A stretch of 64,000 bases of DNA, taken from contig OX419761.1 in NCBI GenBank assembly GCA_948567375.1, forward strand, positions 50,842,501-50,906,500, in the 5' to 3' direction. The notes under the pieces were generated by a model, which saw nothing but the letters and a program-made list of their open reading frames with translations, did not search any database and had not been told where the DNA came from. Of the stretch, positions 47,988 through 58,789 are shown one piece after another. Position 1 is the stretch's first letter. The number at the start of each line of letters is the position of its first letter. The position numbers were made by a program, and so were the translations under genes. The DNA comes from Lunularia cruciata (Eukaryota; Streptophyta; Marchantiopsida; Lunulariales; Lunulariaceae).

Positions 47988-48120
47988 ACAACAGGGACAA
48001 AAGAACGCCTGCGCCCGCGGGCGTTTCCTTCCACCCCTTTAATTGTTATCTTTCGCCCGATACCCAAAGTCTCGCCTCAATGCATGTCATTCTTATTGGT
48101 GAAACTAAAATGATTATAAT

Positions 48121-48129
48121 ACACGTGGC
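48121..48129. promoter_or_regulatory. ABRE/G-box upstream of the U-box gene
   Basis: ACACGTGGC, a full match to the abscisic-acid response element with a G-box core, about 140 bp upstream of the TATA box. A 12-nt palindrome cgcccgcgggcg lies between them at 48012-48023. Function is inferred from motif and position. Confidence 0.45.
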
Positions 48130-48682
48130 GAATCGGAGGTAGTTGTTACTTGAATAAACCCTGATATCGACACTGTGGAAGTGGGAGGGACGTTTTGGAA
48201 CTCACATAACGTTTAGGGAGAAGAGGGTAACGGATAGACATGCCGAAGAAAGAAGAGGATAGAAAGCTGTGCCGCCAGGTAAATGCCATGCGAATGGCTG
48301 CCCTCACATGCAGAGCAGTGCTCACCACATGCGGGTCATCTCTTAGCTGGCCATCATCATGGTCATGCACCCATTATGTCGCATAGGGCGGGGAAAGAAG
48401 AGGAAACCGTTTGTACACATTAGCCTCGCACTTGCCCATATTCAACCCATTCAACGAACCTATGTGTGAGAACGGGCATTCAAGATCGCCTTCTCTTCCA
48501 ATTTCCTTGTCCGGAACAGTCCTATGCAGGGTATGGGAAGAAGCCGCGCATGGGAAGTCCGCGCGGAGGATTCCACCGAAACCAGAGTTGACGTTTCCGT
48601 TTGCAACGCTAACCTTAGTGGTAACTACATCATGTTGAATCCTCTCTCGTAAGGAAGGGGCAGTTGTTCTGCCGGTCCAAGT

Positions 48683-48817
48683 TTACTTCGAGATGTCGAG
48701 CCCAGAAAGGCCTCCTGTGTGAGAAACTCCAGCTCCCTTGATGAGTTTGACAGCGATGTGAATGTGCGCTACTTAGTCCCAGATTCGACCTACATAAACT
48801 TCTCCGATGAAAATCCC
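48683..48817 (-). pseudogene. Protein-kinase domain scrap (glycine loop to VAIK lysine)
   Basis: The minus strand from 48817 reads GIFIGEVYVGRIWD, a stop, then VAHIHIAVKLIKGAG and LSGLDISK before another stop. The first block resembles the glycine-rich loop GxFGEVYxGR, and HIAVKLIK at the usual distance resembles the ATP-anchoring lysine region of plant receptor-like or Raf-like kinases. Nothing of the catalytic loop is found nearby. A direct 16-bp duplication (gttcacatgcaacttg) flanks it at 48835-48862. Confidence 0.4.
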
Positions 48818-48870
48818 TGATCGTTGGGTTCACATGCAACTTGGGTTCACATGCAACTTACCTTTTTTTG

Positions 48871-48957
48871 TCTCTCCCTTGTACGGCTTGATGGGGTCTT
48901 CCCATCCTTCATTTTTCCTACGCGGTCGCCTTTTTTCACTTGAATGAATCCTACGTT
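48871..48957 (+). repeat. Dispersed repeat, copy 3
   Basis: Contains cttgatggggtcttcccatc, then cttc, eleven variable bases and ctacgcggtcgcc, nearly identical to the core of copy 1 (minus strand, 22821-22892) and similar to copy 2 (38191-38277). Confidence 0.6.
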
Positions 48958-49391
48958 GAGTTTTGCTGCGCATCCAGATGTCAATATGTTGTATCTAAGC
49001 ACGGACCCATGAGAGAACGTCTTTATACTGATAGTTGTCTAGACTGGATAACTCTCGCTTGTTGCTGTAAGAAACAATGATGTTCAGATCCCATGTCAAC
49101 CGCGGTCGCTTCGATTGAAATGATAAATTTCAATTAGATATATTCGACTTGCCAGGCGTGGTGAATGTTAACATTTTATGTTTATAGAGGTATACCCCAC
49201 TCTTCCATCGATTCAAGTACTGACTCAACCCAGCCCATCTACTGTTGTAATGTATGAACAACGAAATCAGACATTGATTCACCGGAATGTAACTATGGAT
49301 GGAAACGCTAACTATGGATTGCGCGGGAAATGATTTGCACAATATCGGCTCTAAACCTATTCACCAGGTCCCAGTGGAGAGCTAAATAACA

Positions 49392-49650
49392 GTACCTCTT
49401 ATTTGGCAATCCGATCTAGCAGTACCTCTTATTTGGCATTCCGATTCAGCAGTACCCCAAGTTGGCTAAAAACCTTGCCTCTTGTTACTTTGACATTCTG
49501 GGTGAATCTTCTTCTTACTTTGACGTTAGGGGTAAATCGTCTTTGTCTTTCATATCCTGGGTGAATCCTCTTCTTACTTTGACGTTTGGGATAACTCGTC
49601 TTTGACATTCTGGGTGACTCGTCTTCTTACGATGACGTTTCGAATAAATC
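49392..49650. repeat. Imperfect tandem repeats
   Basis: Two arrays. First, cagtacctcttatttggc with following bases occurs twice at 49391 and 49420, with a third partial copy at 49449. Second, ctgggtgaatcttcttctta, then ctttgacgtt recur at about 49498, 49557 and 49610 with spacings of about 59 and 53 bp. Confidence 0.75.
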
Positions 49651-51638
49651 CTATTTTGAATTTGGAACTTCTTCAGGAACATTTAACATTTAACATTTAA
49701 CTTAAGCATCAAAGTATATGCTTTGTTGATATCATTTGCCAGGTTTCTCTTAACGATAATAATGGAGCTTAGCCCCATTTTACCCCATGTCTTTTCCTTT
49801 GATATTATATATGACATTAAGGATACTGTTTAAGGGTTTACCAACTTAGAGTAGCGTTAAGCCATATTAACGAATATAGAACATGTTAATTTTTTCTCGG
49901 GAAGAATGGGTCTTCCACTCTCTTTCTTCCTCTAGAAGGTCACCATACAGACCTTCCGGTCTTCTGTCATAATTATAAGGGTTTCAGTTCTGAAAGATGA
50001 GGGACGCCAACGGCTACGCGACATGTGCTGTAAGTTCTCCGGCGGGACCTATGTAAAAATGAACGGCCCATAAGTTTAGTAATGGGTTATAATGGGGGAT
50101 TTCAGAAATAGTTATATGAAACTCTATATATTTTCATATAGGATTTCACTAAATTGGTATGGGTGTGGGTCAGAGGAAGAAAGGGACCCACTATGGACTT
50201 CTGTCCAAATTCCTTATTAGGAGCAAACTCCATAACAAGTGGTTAGGAAATAAAGGATATGGAGTTTTTGTGGCCGCACCATAAAGCATTAATTATAATT
50301 TAGGGTTAATAAAATGCCTTGTTTAGGATGAATCTGGTGTGCGCTCGTTGCCGCCTGGTGTAATGTATTAATTTAGGATTAAATGTGCTTTTGCCCATCA
50401 CCACTTGATGCCGCCTTTAGCCGCTCGATGGTGTGCCCATGGGCGCCCATTGGTTTGCATCCAAATGTGAGCCCGTACTGCAATCAAGTACTTGATCTTC
50501 CATTGCTAAATTTTTGTTGCACATTTGGAGTAAAATTCCTCAACCTTCAATTAATTTCATGGTTGCCACAAGGTGGCATGGATCATTTTCCATAACTCGC
50601 ACTATCTCCCTTGCTGCACTAATATATTGAAATGAACCACCACACCAATGTAAAACTACTAAACTCACCACTTAGTCTATTGTCAAGAGCATTAGCACGA
50701 CGTTGGTGAATTTGAGTTTGATTAGTTGAGAGCGGTATTTTGGATCTGCCAAAAAATTCCATAAATCACCCTCTAAGAATCACCCACTAAAAAACATGGC
50801 AACCCTCTCAAGAAGCAACACCACTTCTTTTGGCAATCATTTATTTTGATATGGCAACCCTAAACATCCTTAATATGGCATCTGATTTTTATAAATGAAC
50901 GCAACTTGCACTAAATATCCCGTAACACTATTTACGAGGCATTCATATATTAGCACTTTATCTCTTTACATAGTTCACTAAAAATAGTTATGAAGTTTGT
51001 TATTTATCCCGGAGATATCCATCAAAACTATTTTTGAAAACCCTTAATGGGTCATTTCATAATTAGATTTTCATATTGAAATATGGTTTTACAATAAATT
51101 CTGGACGAGAGTGTCGAGTCAAGTGTATTAATGAAAAAATATCTAGGTATGCCATGTGTCACCACTAAAAATATAGAAATAGGTGTCAAGTGTCACAAAT
51201 AGATGGCATTCAAACACTAGCGGGCAGAAATTAGGAGGGAGCAAAGGTGAATTTGAAATATGGCTGGAGGGATTGCAATAGAAGCTCTTTAAATTCAATT
51301 TGGGAAGATCAAAGCTCTCCAAATCAAATTTGATCAATTTTTGTGTGAGCGTCAAGGTGGAGGAAGATTACACATTGCTATCTTGAAAGAATACCTTGCG
51401 TGTTAATATTGTTATAGTAATTGTAGGAAAACATCCATGGTGCGCCGACTTTGAGCATTCACTCTTTGAAATTTGACAAATTAGTGAATATAGAGTTTGC
51501 TTATCTTGTAGATATAAGTAAGCAACTAACTCACTCATACATAGATTCAAGTTCTCTTGTTTGTCTCCACCATTGTAATCTCATATCTGATCTTGCACAC
51601 ATCAGTAATGCATTCCCGCACCTATATTTGTAGAACTT
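49651..51638. other. Non-coding region, nothing recognised
   Basis: Includes a small triple repeat acatttaac at 49679-49702. AT content rises toward the right. No coding frame longer than about 70 codons and no conserved block was identified. Confidence 0.4.
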
Positions 51639-53013
51639 TTGAAAATGATTTGCTTTGCATCATCACCAAAGCCACCCATAGCTCCTATGAGAAAAGGAGT
51701 GACTCCTCCTATCACTCCATTGAGTAAAGCAAAGTGCCTTGCACTTGTCATTTCTAATCCGAGCAAGAGTAAAGGTGAAGGAGAGGATGAAAGGTTCAAA
51801 ATGATATCTCATCACTATAGCAAAATTATGGATTATTTGAGAGTTCTCAAGCACTTTAAGCAAATCCATAGAGGCACTAGCAAGAGATCCATCTAGAATA
51901 ATACAAAATTAAATTACATGGCAACTTTTTTGGTGAGATTTGCTAATGGATTTCCATCATCCATGATAGAATCAAAGTTGATGAAGAAATGAGCTGGGTT
52001 TTAGAAGTCTTACAAAATTGCTTGTAATTGGAAGGACATATGCACTAGCAAGGTGCTCACCATTAAGATATCAAATGCAGATGGACAATCAAGGATAAAC
52101 TAAATAGTATGTGTTCTTATTATTTGAGGATGAATATGTTGTTTGGAGGTAGAGCTAATATATCTCTTGTTGCCCTTGTAAATTTGGGGATGGGGAGTAA
52201 AATGTGTAGAGTTTCACCGGTTGAGAAGAGTATGTCTAGAGAGGATACTCTTCTATTAAAGATTTCACAAGCTTTTAACCTCTATGGATTGATACAACCA
52301 CCAACAAGCATTCCAAGTATCCAAGAAGAGAATATGTTTGAGTTTGTGCATGGCAAAGATGAATATGCACCAAATGAGTCATTTAGAGCTTATAAAGAGG
52401 AGAATATTGCACAGTGGGAAACAAGAGCAAGAGCAAACGGGAAGATTGATGGAAGTGTGGAGGGTTTAGGAGAAACAAAGGATATGCACATAGAAACAAA
52501 GGTTATGCTTGTAGAAGTAGAGCAAAAGAGACAAGTGAAAAGGAGGGAGTAAATGTGCTAGATGAGAGCAAGAAAGATTTATGTAAGAGGAAGAGGTCAT
52601 AAAAAACAACCCCAAAGAATTGCTTGACATTGAATACTTTTGCTAAAGACATGGCCAGCCATGCCAAATTGAGGATTGAATTGATGGAAGTAAGAGATAG
52701 GTATCTGTTAGCTCAGATTGATGCTCTCAAAGCCACTAAAATAGAAAAACTCAAGTAAAAGGTGGAGGCTAAGGCAAGATCAAAAGTTGAGAAATTTAAA
52801 TTTAAATTTAAGGAGAGGATTGCAAAAACAAATCACCAAAACCAAATGACTTTAGAATTAGCCCAAGCTGATAAGACATCCATGGAAATCAAGAGCCTTA
52901 TGAGTATACTTGCTTCTTCAAAAAACAATGGGACAAATACAACTTGTTATGAAATAGGGAGCAATCACCCAAAATACCTTGTATCCAATTCAATCACCAA
53001 TTCACTTTTGTAA
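51639..53013 (+). pseudogene. Unrecognised coiled-coil reading frame, lightly broken
   Basis: Three open stretches on one strand read as parts of one protein. Stretch 51639-51896 is Pro/Lys-rich (PPIAPMRKGVTPPITPLSKA). Stretch 52109-52552 (147 codons) has LFGGRANISLVALVNLGMGS, SREDTLLLKISQAFNLYGLI and EENIAQWETRARANGKIDG. From about 52625 a single frame with one stop at 52756 runs through AKDMASHAKLRIELMEVRDR, YLLAQIDALKATKIEKLK and KVEAKARSKVEKFKFKFKER to 53013, a long amphipathic, Lys/Glu-rich coiled coil. The stop lies where a CAA-to-TAA change would explain it. I do not recognise the family. It is embedded in retroelement-rich DNA, so an element-borne gene is the simplest view, but no element ends were found. 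Confidence 0.5.
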
Positions 53014-53179
53014 ACATTGCAAAGTTTGAAATGATGCATTTTTGTGTCAGAATGGAAATGGATATTGAATGAATTTGATCAATAAAGGAGCCTTGGTTTT
53101 ATTAGGTTTGCTTGCTCCCATTTTGATTAACTTGTATTTTTTTGAAAGCAAGATTATGTGCAATTGCCTATGAGTATGT

Positions 53180-53340
53180 AATGGGTTTGCACGTGGGCTC
53201 AAATGAGGCTTGGACTTGAGGTTGCTAGTGTGTGTTGTGGGTTCACTTGGAAAAGGAATAGAGTTGCTTGTCAGTTTGCCCGTGGGCTCAAACATGGCTT
53301 GGGATTGCTAGTGAGTGGTGTGGTTTTGCTCAAAAAAGGA
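53180..53340. repeat. Tandem duplication of about 90 bp
   Basis: tttgcacgtgggctcaaatg and aggcttgg at 53187 recur as tttgcccgtgggctcaaaca and tggcttgg at 53276, each followed by a ttgctagtg phrase and an aaaggaat phrase. Confidence 0.75.
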
Positions 53341-53449
53341 ATGGGCAAGATGTGTGAAGCACGACCAATTTCAAAGTGTTTTAAAATGTTCAATAGTAAA
53401 ATATTTAAATATTTTACTACTCTTCATGCTCTACTTGTAATCATGTTGC

Positions 53450-53700
53450 TGTAAGGTTTTTGATGTTTCTATACTTTAATGTATAGTGTTTTTGTAAAGT
53501 GTTTCTATACATTAGTGTTTAATGTATAATGTTTCTATACTCAATCTTTTTGTTATATTATGTGTGTTGCCATATATTTTTTTGTAGTAAATTGTTTCTA
53601 TACTTAGTGTTTCTGCAAAGTGTTTCTATACTTAATGTTGTTGTTATGTTATGTGTGTAGCTATACTTTGAGGTTTAGTGTTTCTAAATGTTTATGGGTT
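53450..53700. repeat. Tandem repeat of gtttctatac phrases
   Basis: The phrase gtttctatact or a close variant occurs at least six times, and a larger unit ending ttgttatgttatgtgtgt is duplicated at about 53550 and 53645. Confidence 0.75.
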
Positions 53701-54335
53701 AAGGCCATTCTTTGAATGTTGTGGAGCTGTTGCTCTTGATCTATTCTAAAATTATATGGATTTCCTATCAAACATGGTTTTCATTCTACAAAATCCAAAG
53801 TAGAATTTGATCTCCAAAGGTGAAGGTCATAGGCAGCAAGGTTAAGAGCCTTTGAAGCAATTTATAGATCTTGTTGCATAGCAATCAACCAACCTTATCA
53901 CTCTTTATAAGTAATAACTATATGAAGAAAATGCCATTGAATAAAGGAGAAGGATTGCTTACTTGCTGCAAAAACAAAATGATGACCTCCAACCATTCAT
54001 GCATCAATCAACATCTACAAAGAATATATGACATCATAGGATAGGGAACAATGATTTACATTTCAAAATCACAAACTCAATGATATGACTATATTCATGA
54101 CTATTTAAATGAATAATGATTTTAATAAAATACCAAAATTTACAAGTGGTCATAATATAATGCAAAAAATTACAAGTGGTCATATAATGACATATAATTA
54201 CATAAGTATCCTATGGTATATCTTGAGAGGATAGAGTGGAAGTAGAAGGATGCATGCTAGTCTGATGCACTCCATGGCATCATCAAGCCGCCTAAATTTT
54301 GATCAATGGATCTACACTTGACTATATTATCACAT
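53701..54335. other. AT-rich region, no gene recognised
   Basis: Contains a short duplication of aatttacaagtggtcata near 54135-54185. Nothing else is supported. Confidence 0.4.
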
Positions 54336-54830
54336 TGTAATACCATTAGCTAGACAATTTATCTAGATAAATTGTTTGGCTAATATTGAGGGATGTTATG
54401 TATGATGGTCTGAGTAGATCAAATAGAGATGTCATCAAAAAGGGTACTTCCACTAATAGGGTAGAGGCTGAAAACACCCTAAAAACTTCAAAGCCAATTT
54501 TGGAGGCTTAAACGGATTAGGCCTCAAAAGTTGAAAAGTTCACTCCCTTTCTCAAGCAAAAGGTGTTGTCTTCTCCGCCCCTTGTTTGTCTCATCTGTAG
54601 GTTTCCAATAGTATCTCATCCATGCTATTTTGAGCTTCTTGTAGGAAGATTCTCTTTGGTTAAACTTGTTTGACCAACCAAATAGGACAAGGATCAACAC
54701 GACACAAATCCATGCAACTAATCGAAGGGTAGAGCTTGCCAACATGTCACCAATCTATGTATCTAATCCAAGGATGCAGCTCCCTTTGAGTGGATCCTCT
54801 TTGCTATATAATAAAGACAAGGTGTTCCTT
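54336..54830 (+). repeat. Truncated LTR of the element-1 family, plus orientation
   Basis: Starts TGTAATACC and follows the family consensus through the TATATAATAAAG site (about 54806) to gtgttccttt. The last 70 or so bp of the LTR are missing and the next base begins an LTR in the opposite orientation. Confidence 0.85.
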
Positions 54831-55407
54831 TGTAATGTTCCAAGGATAAGAGAAACACAAAGCTTCAACCCTCAATACTTTAGTCCCTCAAAGGAGTACC
54901 TTGTCTTAATTATATAGCAAAGAGGATCCACTCAAAGGGAGATGCACCCTTGGATCAAATACATAGATTGATGACATCTTGGCAAGCTCCACTCTTAGAT
55001 TAGTTGCATAGACTGGTGACCTATCAATCCTTGTCCTATTTGGTAGGTTAAACAAGTTTGACCAAAGGGAATCTTCCTATAGGAAGCTCAAAATAACATG
55101 TGTGAAGTACTATTAGAAAGCTCTTTATAAGAAAGACAATGGGATAGAAGGCCATGGGAGGAGAAGGCCTTGCATTTCTCCTTGGTGGAGGAAAAATCTA
55201 TATATTTTTTAGGCCTAATTCATCTGTTTAGTCCTCTAAAATTAGCAATGAAGTTTTTAGGGTGTTTTTGGCTCCTACCCTATTAGTGAATGTACTCTTT
55301 TGGTGACACTTCTGTTTTTATCTACTTAGTCCATCATATATAATATCCTTCCAAATTTTACCAAGAAAATTTTCACCTCTAGATAACATGTCTAGCTTTG
55401 TATTACA
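54831..55407 (-). repeat. LTR of the element-1 family, minus orientation (3' LTR)
   Basis: A 577 bp copy. Its terminus at 54831 (tgtaatgttcc) corresponds to the LTR 3' end and gtattaca at 55400-55407 to the LTR 5' end. It is preceded on the minus strand by the polypurine tract AAAAGGGGAGAGG (about 55410-55423), so it is the 3' LTR of a minus-strand element. Confidence 0.85.
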
Positions 55408-55796
55408 AACCTCTCCCCTTTTAAGATGCAACATCCTCATTACAAAGCTATTGCTCAAAAGATTGCACTAACACCGATGCATGGGTCAAGTTGGCTACTA
55501 GCTCTCATGTTACATCATACAATGAGTACCCTTTCCAATGTACAAGATATTCCACATGCAGATGGTGGGTACCATGTATATATTTTTGAAGAATGCATTT
55601 GACTTCATATTCCTCTATGTCATCAATGAGTGTTGGGCAAGGTCTAACTTCTTGTATGGATAATATATCTAGCTACTAATATAACAAGACATTACACACA
55701 TGCATTCTTACTCAAATGGCTCTTAGGAGGATCCTACAAGGATGCAGCTAAAGTATTGTATGGATCAATGTTGTAGTCCCTAAGTTGGCCTGATGT
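55408..55796 (-). mobile_element. Internal remnant of a minus-strand chromodomain element
   Basis: Only about 390 bp of internal sequence remain between two minus-orientation LTRs: the polypurine tract, the chromodomain tail (55640-55440) and, next to the 5' LTR, acatcaggccaactta (minus strand, 55796-55781), which resembles a damaged tRNA-iMet primer site. Gag, protease, RT and most of integrase are deleted. This is a large internal deletion of an element 1 relative. Confidence 0.6.
55440..55655 (-). pseudogene. Chromodomain, best copy in the window
   Basis: On the minus strand: RPCPTLIDDIEEYEVKCILQ, then KYIHGTHHLHVEYLVHWKGY, SLYDVT, a stop, ELVANLTHASVLVQSFEQ. The EYEV start, the YLVHWKGY centre with both aromatics, and the NL end are intact, with a single stop where the family has Trp of TWEP. 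Such domains read histone marks and are thought to steer integration. Confidence 0.75.
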
Positions 55797-56527
55797 TGTA
55801 ATACTCCGAGGACAAGAGAAGAGAGAAAACACAAATTGCACACTCAAACATTCGATGCCCCAAGGGAGCACCTTCTCTTTATTATATAGACAAAGAGGAT
55901 CTCCTCCAAGGAAGCTCCACCATAGGATTAGGGACACAGATAGGTGACATGTCAGCAAGCTCCACCCTTGGATTACTTACTTAGATGGGTGACCTGTCTG
56001 GTCTAGGTCCTATCTGGTTGGTCAAACAAGCTTTGACCGGAGGGAATCTTCCTGTAGGAAGCTCAGAATCACATGAGTAAGGTACCATTGGAAAGCTCTT
56101 GACGAGACAAAGCAGGGGGGAGGGAAGGTGAGCCTTTCCTCCATTTGGGGGGGGGGTAATCAACACATTTTCGAGGCCTAATTCATCCGTTTAGGCCTCC
56201 GAAATTGCCTTCAAAGATTTCAGGCATATTTCGGTTCCTACTCTATTAGTAGAAGTCCCCTTTTGGTGATACCTCTTTCTGATCTGTTTAGTCCATCATG
56301 TGTAACATCCTTCCAGATGTTACCAAACCAATTCTCACCTTTAAATCATATGTCTAGCTATTGGTTCTAAGGTTCTCAAGTCTATTTCGGTTTCTGCACT
56401 ATTAGTAGAAGTACTCTTTTGGTGATACTTCTATCTGATCTATTTTGACCATCATGTATAACATCATTCTAGATGTTACCAAACCAAATTTCACATCTAG
56501 ATCATATGGCTAACCCTTGGTATTACA
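55797..56527 (-). repeat. LTR of the element-1 family with internal duplication (5' LTR)
   Basis: Begins TGTAATACTCCGAGG at 55797 (LTR 3' end) and finishes GTATTACA at 56520-56527 (LTR 5' end). At 731 bp it is longer than other copies because the U3 end is duplicated: about 56220-56364 and 56379-56520 align, with a period near 158 bp. The G-rich tract at 56115-56157 is the complement of the family's C-rich tract. Confidence 0.75.
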
Positions 56528-57119
56528 GATGTCCACTCTTCAATGAGGAACTCTATAGACAAGCAAGGGTTGGTCCAATATCTATCAAGGAGTGTTGTGA
56601 AGATATCTAGTAATGAAGGACCTATATTGAATAGTTGTGTGTAAGTAGGAGTGAAGCAAGGAGGGTGCATAACTCCATGAGGATGGTTCATATAGTAAGG
56701 GAACACTATATTATCAACTATGAGTATATCCCTCAATGATAAACCTAAAGCAATAAAGCATAAGGTCTAAACATACACCCTCTCCATGACTCCATATACC
56801 TATCATGATCACTAAACAAGACCATGAGGCAATCTCCAAATGTCTACTCCATCCGGTAAGAAGCACTCCTCCCCCCTACATGGACCGGAGCAAGTGCTTT
56901 AACTCCATTTGATCACCTCAAAAAAGTGCACACAATACTCCAAAAACTCTCTAACTCCTTGTCATGGAACATACTTAAACACACTCCTACCTCTATAATA
57001 TGACCATCCATACTACACCAAGTCACATCAATGAGTGAAGATTGGACTACTATCTTGCAAAAGGTCTCCAAGACAACAAACATCCAACACTAACATCTTC
57101 TTGCAATATGTAGAATGAA
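56528..57119. other. Spacer, no gene recognised
   Basis: Weakly open frames on the minus strand, such as 56736-56497, have no recognisable domain. They may belong to the broken frame that follows. Confidence 0.35.
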
Positions 57120-57960
57120 CTACTTAGACAATATCATGTTTCTCCTCAAAAGCGTAAGTCTACTAATCTCACCCAAGAGTTTCATCCTCCTCTCCTTGAG
57201 CCACTTGCCTTCATCTTGAGTATGGGTAAAGGAGGGAGTGTGGGCCAAGTCATTTGATAGTTTGGGTTTCCATGGAATAATGTCACCATCTCCAGTCATC
57301 ATTCTAGGCTCTTCTCAAGGCATGCCATGAAAATGAGGCTTTGTTTGTGTCCTATGGGTGATACTATGTATCATGTCTATTTGAGTAGATATCCCATGGG
57401 TGATATGAGGTATAGTGTCAATCTGTGTCCCATGGTTGAGATTGGGTACGGTGTCCATTTGATTCTCATGGGTGAGGTTGGGTATAGTGTCTATCTAAGT
57501 CTCTATACATATCTCCCTCTCTATACTCTCACATTGATGCCCAATTGCATTGTGCCTCCTCTAGTAGCTCATGGGTGATGCAAAGCTCTCTCCAATAAAA
57601 CTTCTTTGACCCAAGCTGCTCATCTCAACCCTAGCCTTCCTTGCTACACATAATGCATCTAACTCAGCTAATCGCTTGGCCCTAGTCCTCTCTTGAGTCA
57701 CAAGGTGATCCTCTTGTTGGGCAAAAGTGCACTCTCTTGCCAGAATAGCTACCTCCATCTTAACTAAATCTGCCTCACTCTCTCCTAGTAGCTCTCCTTG
57801 GTCCACTCTTCTCCCTATCTTATCCTGGAAAGGCTAAACATGAGGAAGACCTCACCCTCTAACAATTGCACACAGGGAAGGCATCCTCAAAAGGCTGGTC
57901 ATGGGAGAGAGTATCCTCTATTGGTTGCTCATTGGAGATATGGACATGCAAAGGTTGAAC
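57120..57960 (-). pseudogene. Unrecognised minus-strand gene with short tandem repeats
   Basis: Minus-strand pieces in order: HISNEQPIEDTLSHDQPFED (near 57930), then MDQGELLGESEADLVKMEVA and EERT-type charged helix QERTRAKRLAELDALCVARK (57806-57561), then a repeat tract at 57510-57330 in which TQIDTIPHITHG-like units of 12-14 residues occur four times, then KWLKERRMKLLGEISRLTLL (57302-57120). The helix region looks like a coiled coil. One or two stops and frame changes separate the pieces. I cannot name the family. It lies between minus-orientation LTR copies and has the same strand, but no retroelement domain is seen in it. Confidence 0.45.
57330..57510. repeat. Minisatellite of about 36-42 bp units
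   Basis: The phrase cccatgggtgatat or a variant starts at about 57349, 57391, 57430 and 57466, each followed by ggtatagtgtc-like sequence. The unit lengths are multiples of three, which keeps the minus-strand frame. Confidence 0.75.
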
Positions 57961-58190
57961 ACATAGACCTATGCACCAATACATTCAAAGCTTTTATCAA
58001 CAATGAACAATCAGATCACTAATCAAACAGAGATGTACAACAAATTAAAGTTTGTTTATTATGTTGTGAGAGTCTAGTTATAAAGAGTACACCTCATAGA
58101 TCCCAATTAGCTCCAAACTATAAACCTCACTAACACTCATGACCATCTACATGGTCATCCTTTGTATCATCCTCCATAGTTGCAACATCA

Positions 58191-58789
58191 TATAATATTC
58201 CAAGGATAGGAGAACCGTTCAAGAGAAACATAAGAGAAGAAACACAAAGCTTCACACTCAATACTTTGATGCCCTAAAGGAGCACTTTGTCTTTATTATA
58301 TAGCAAAGAGGATTCCCTCAAAGGAAGCTCTACTCTTGGATCAAATATATGGATTGGTGACATGTTAGCAAACTGCACCCTTAGATTAGTTGTATAGATT
58401 GGTGACATGTCAATTCTTGTCCTATCTAGTTGGTCAAACAAGTTAGACTAGAAAGAATCTTTAGAGAATCTTCTTATAGGGAGCTCAAAATTGTATGGAT
58501 GAGGTACCATTGGAAAGCTCTCAATAACATAAACAATGGGGTGAGAAGGCAGCCCTTTCTCCTTGAAGGGTGGGGACTCCCTTCATTTTGAGGCCTAATT
58601 CCTCTATTTAGGCCTCTAAAATTGGCTTCGAAGTTTTCAAGGTGTTTTTAACTCTTGCTTTATTAGTGGAAGTATTCTTCTAGTGACAATTCTATTTCAT
58701 CTACTTAGTCCATCATATATAACATCCTTCCAAATGTTACCAAGCCAAATTTCACCTTTTAGATAATATGTCTAGCTAATGGTATTACA
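58191..58789 (-). repeat. Solo LTR of the element-1 family with target-site duplication
   Basis: A 599 bp minus-orientation LTR (tataatattcc at the left, ggtattaca at the right). It is flanked by the exact 5-bp direct repeat catca at 58186-58190 and 58790-58794. No internal sequence remains, so it arose by recombination between the LTRs of a full element. Confidence 0.88.
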
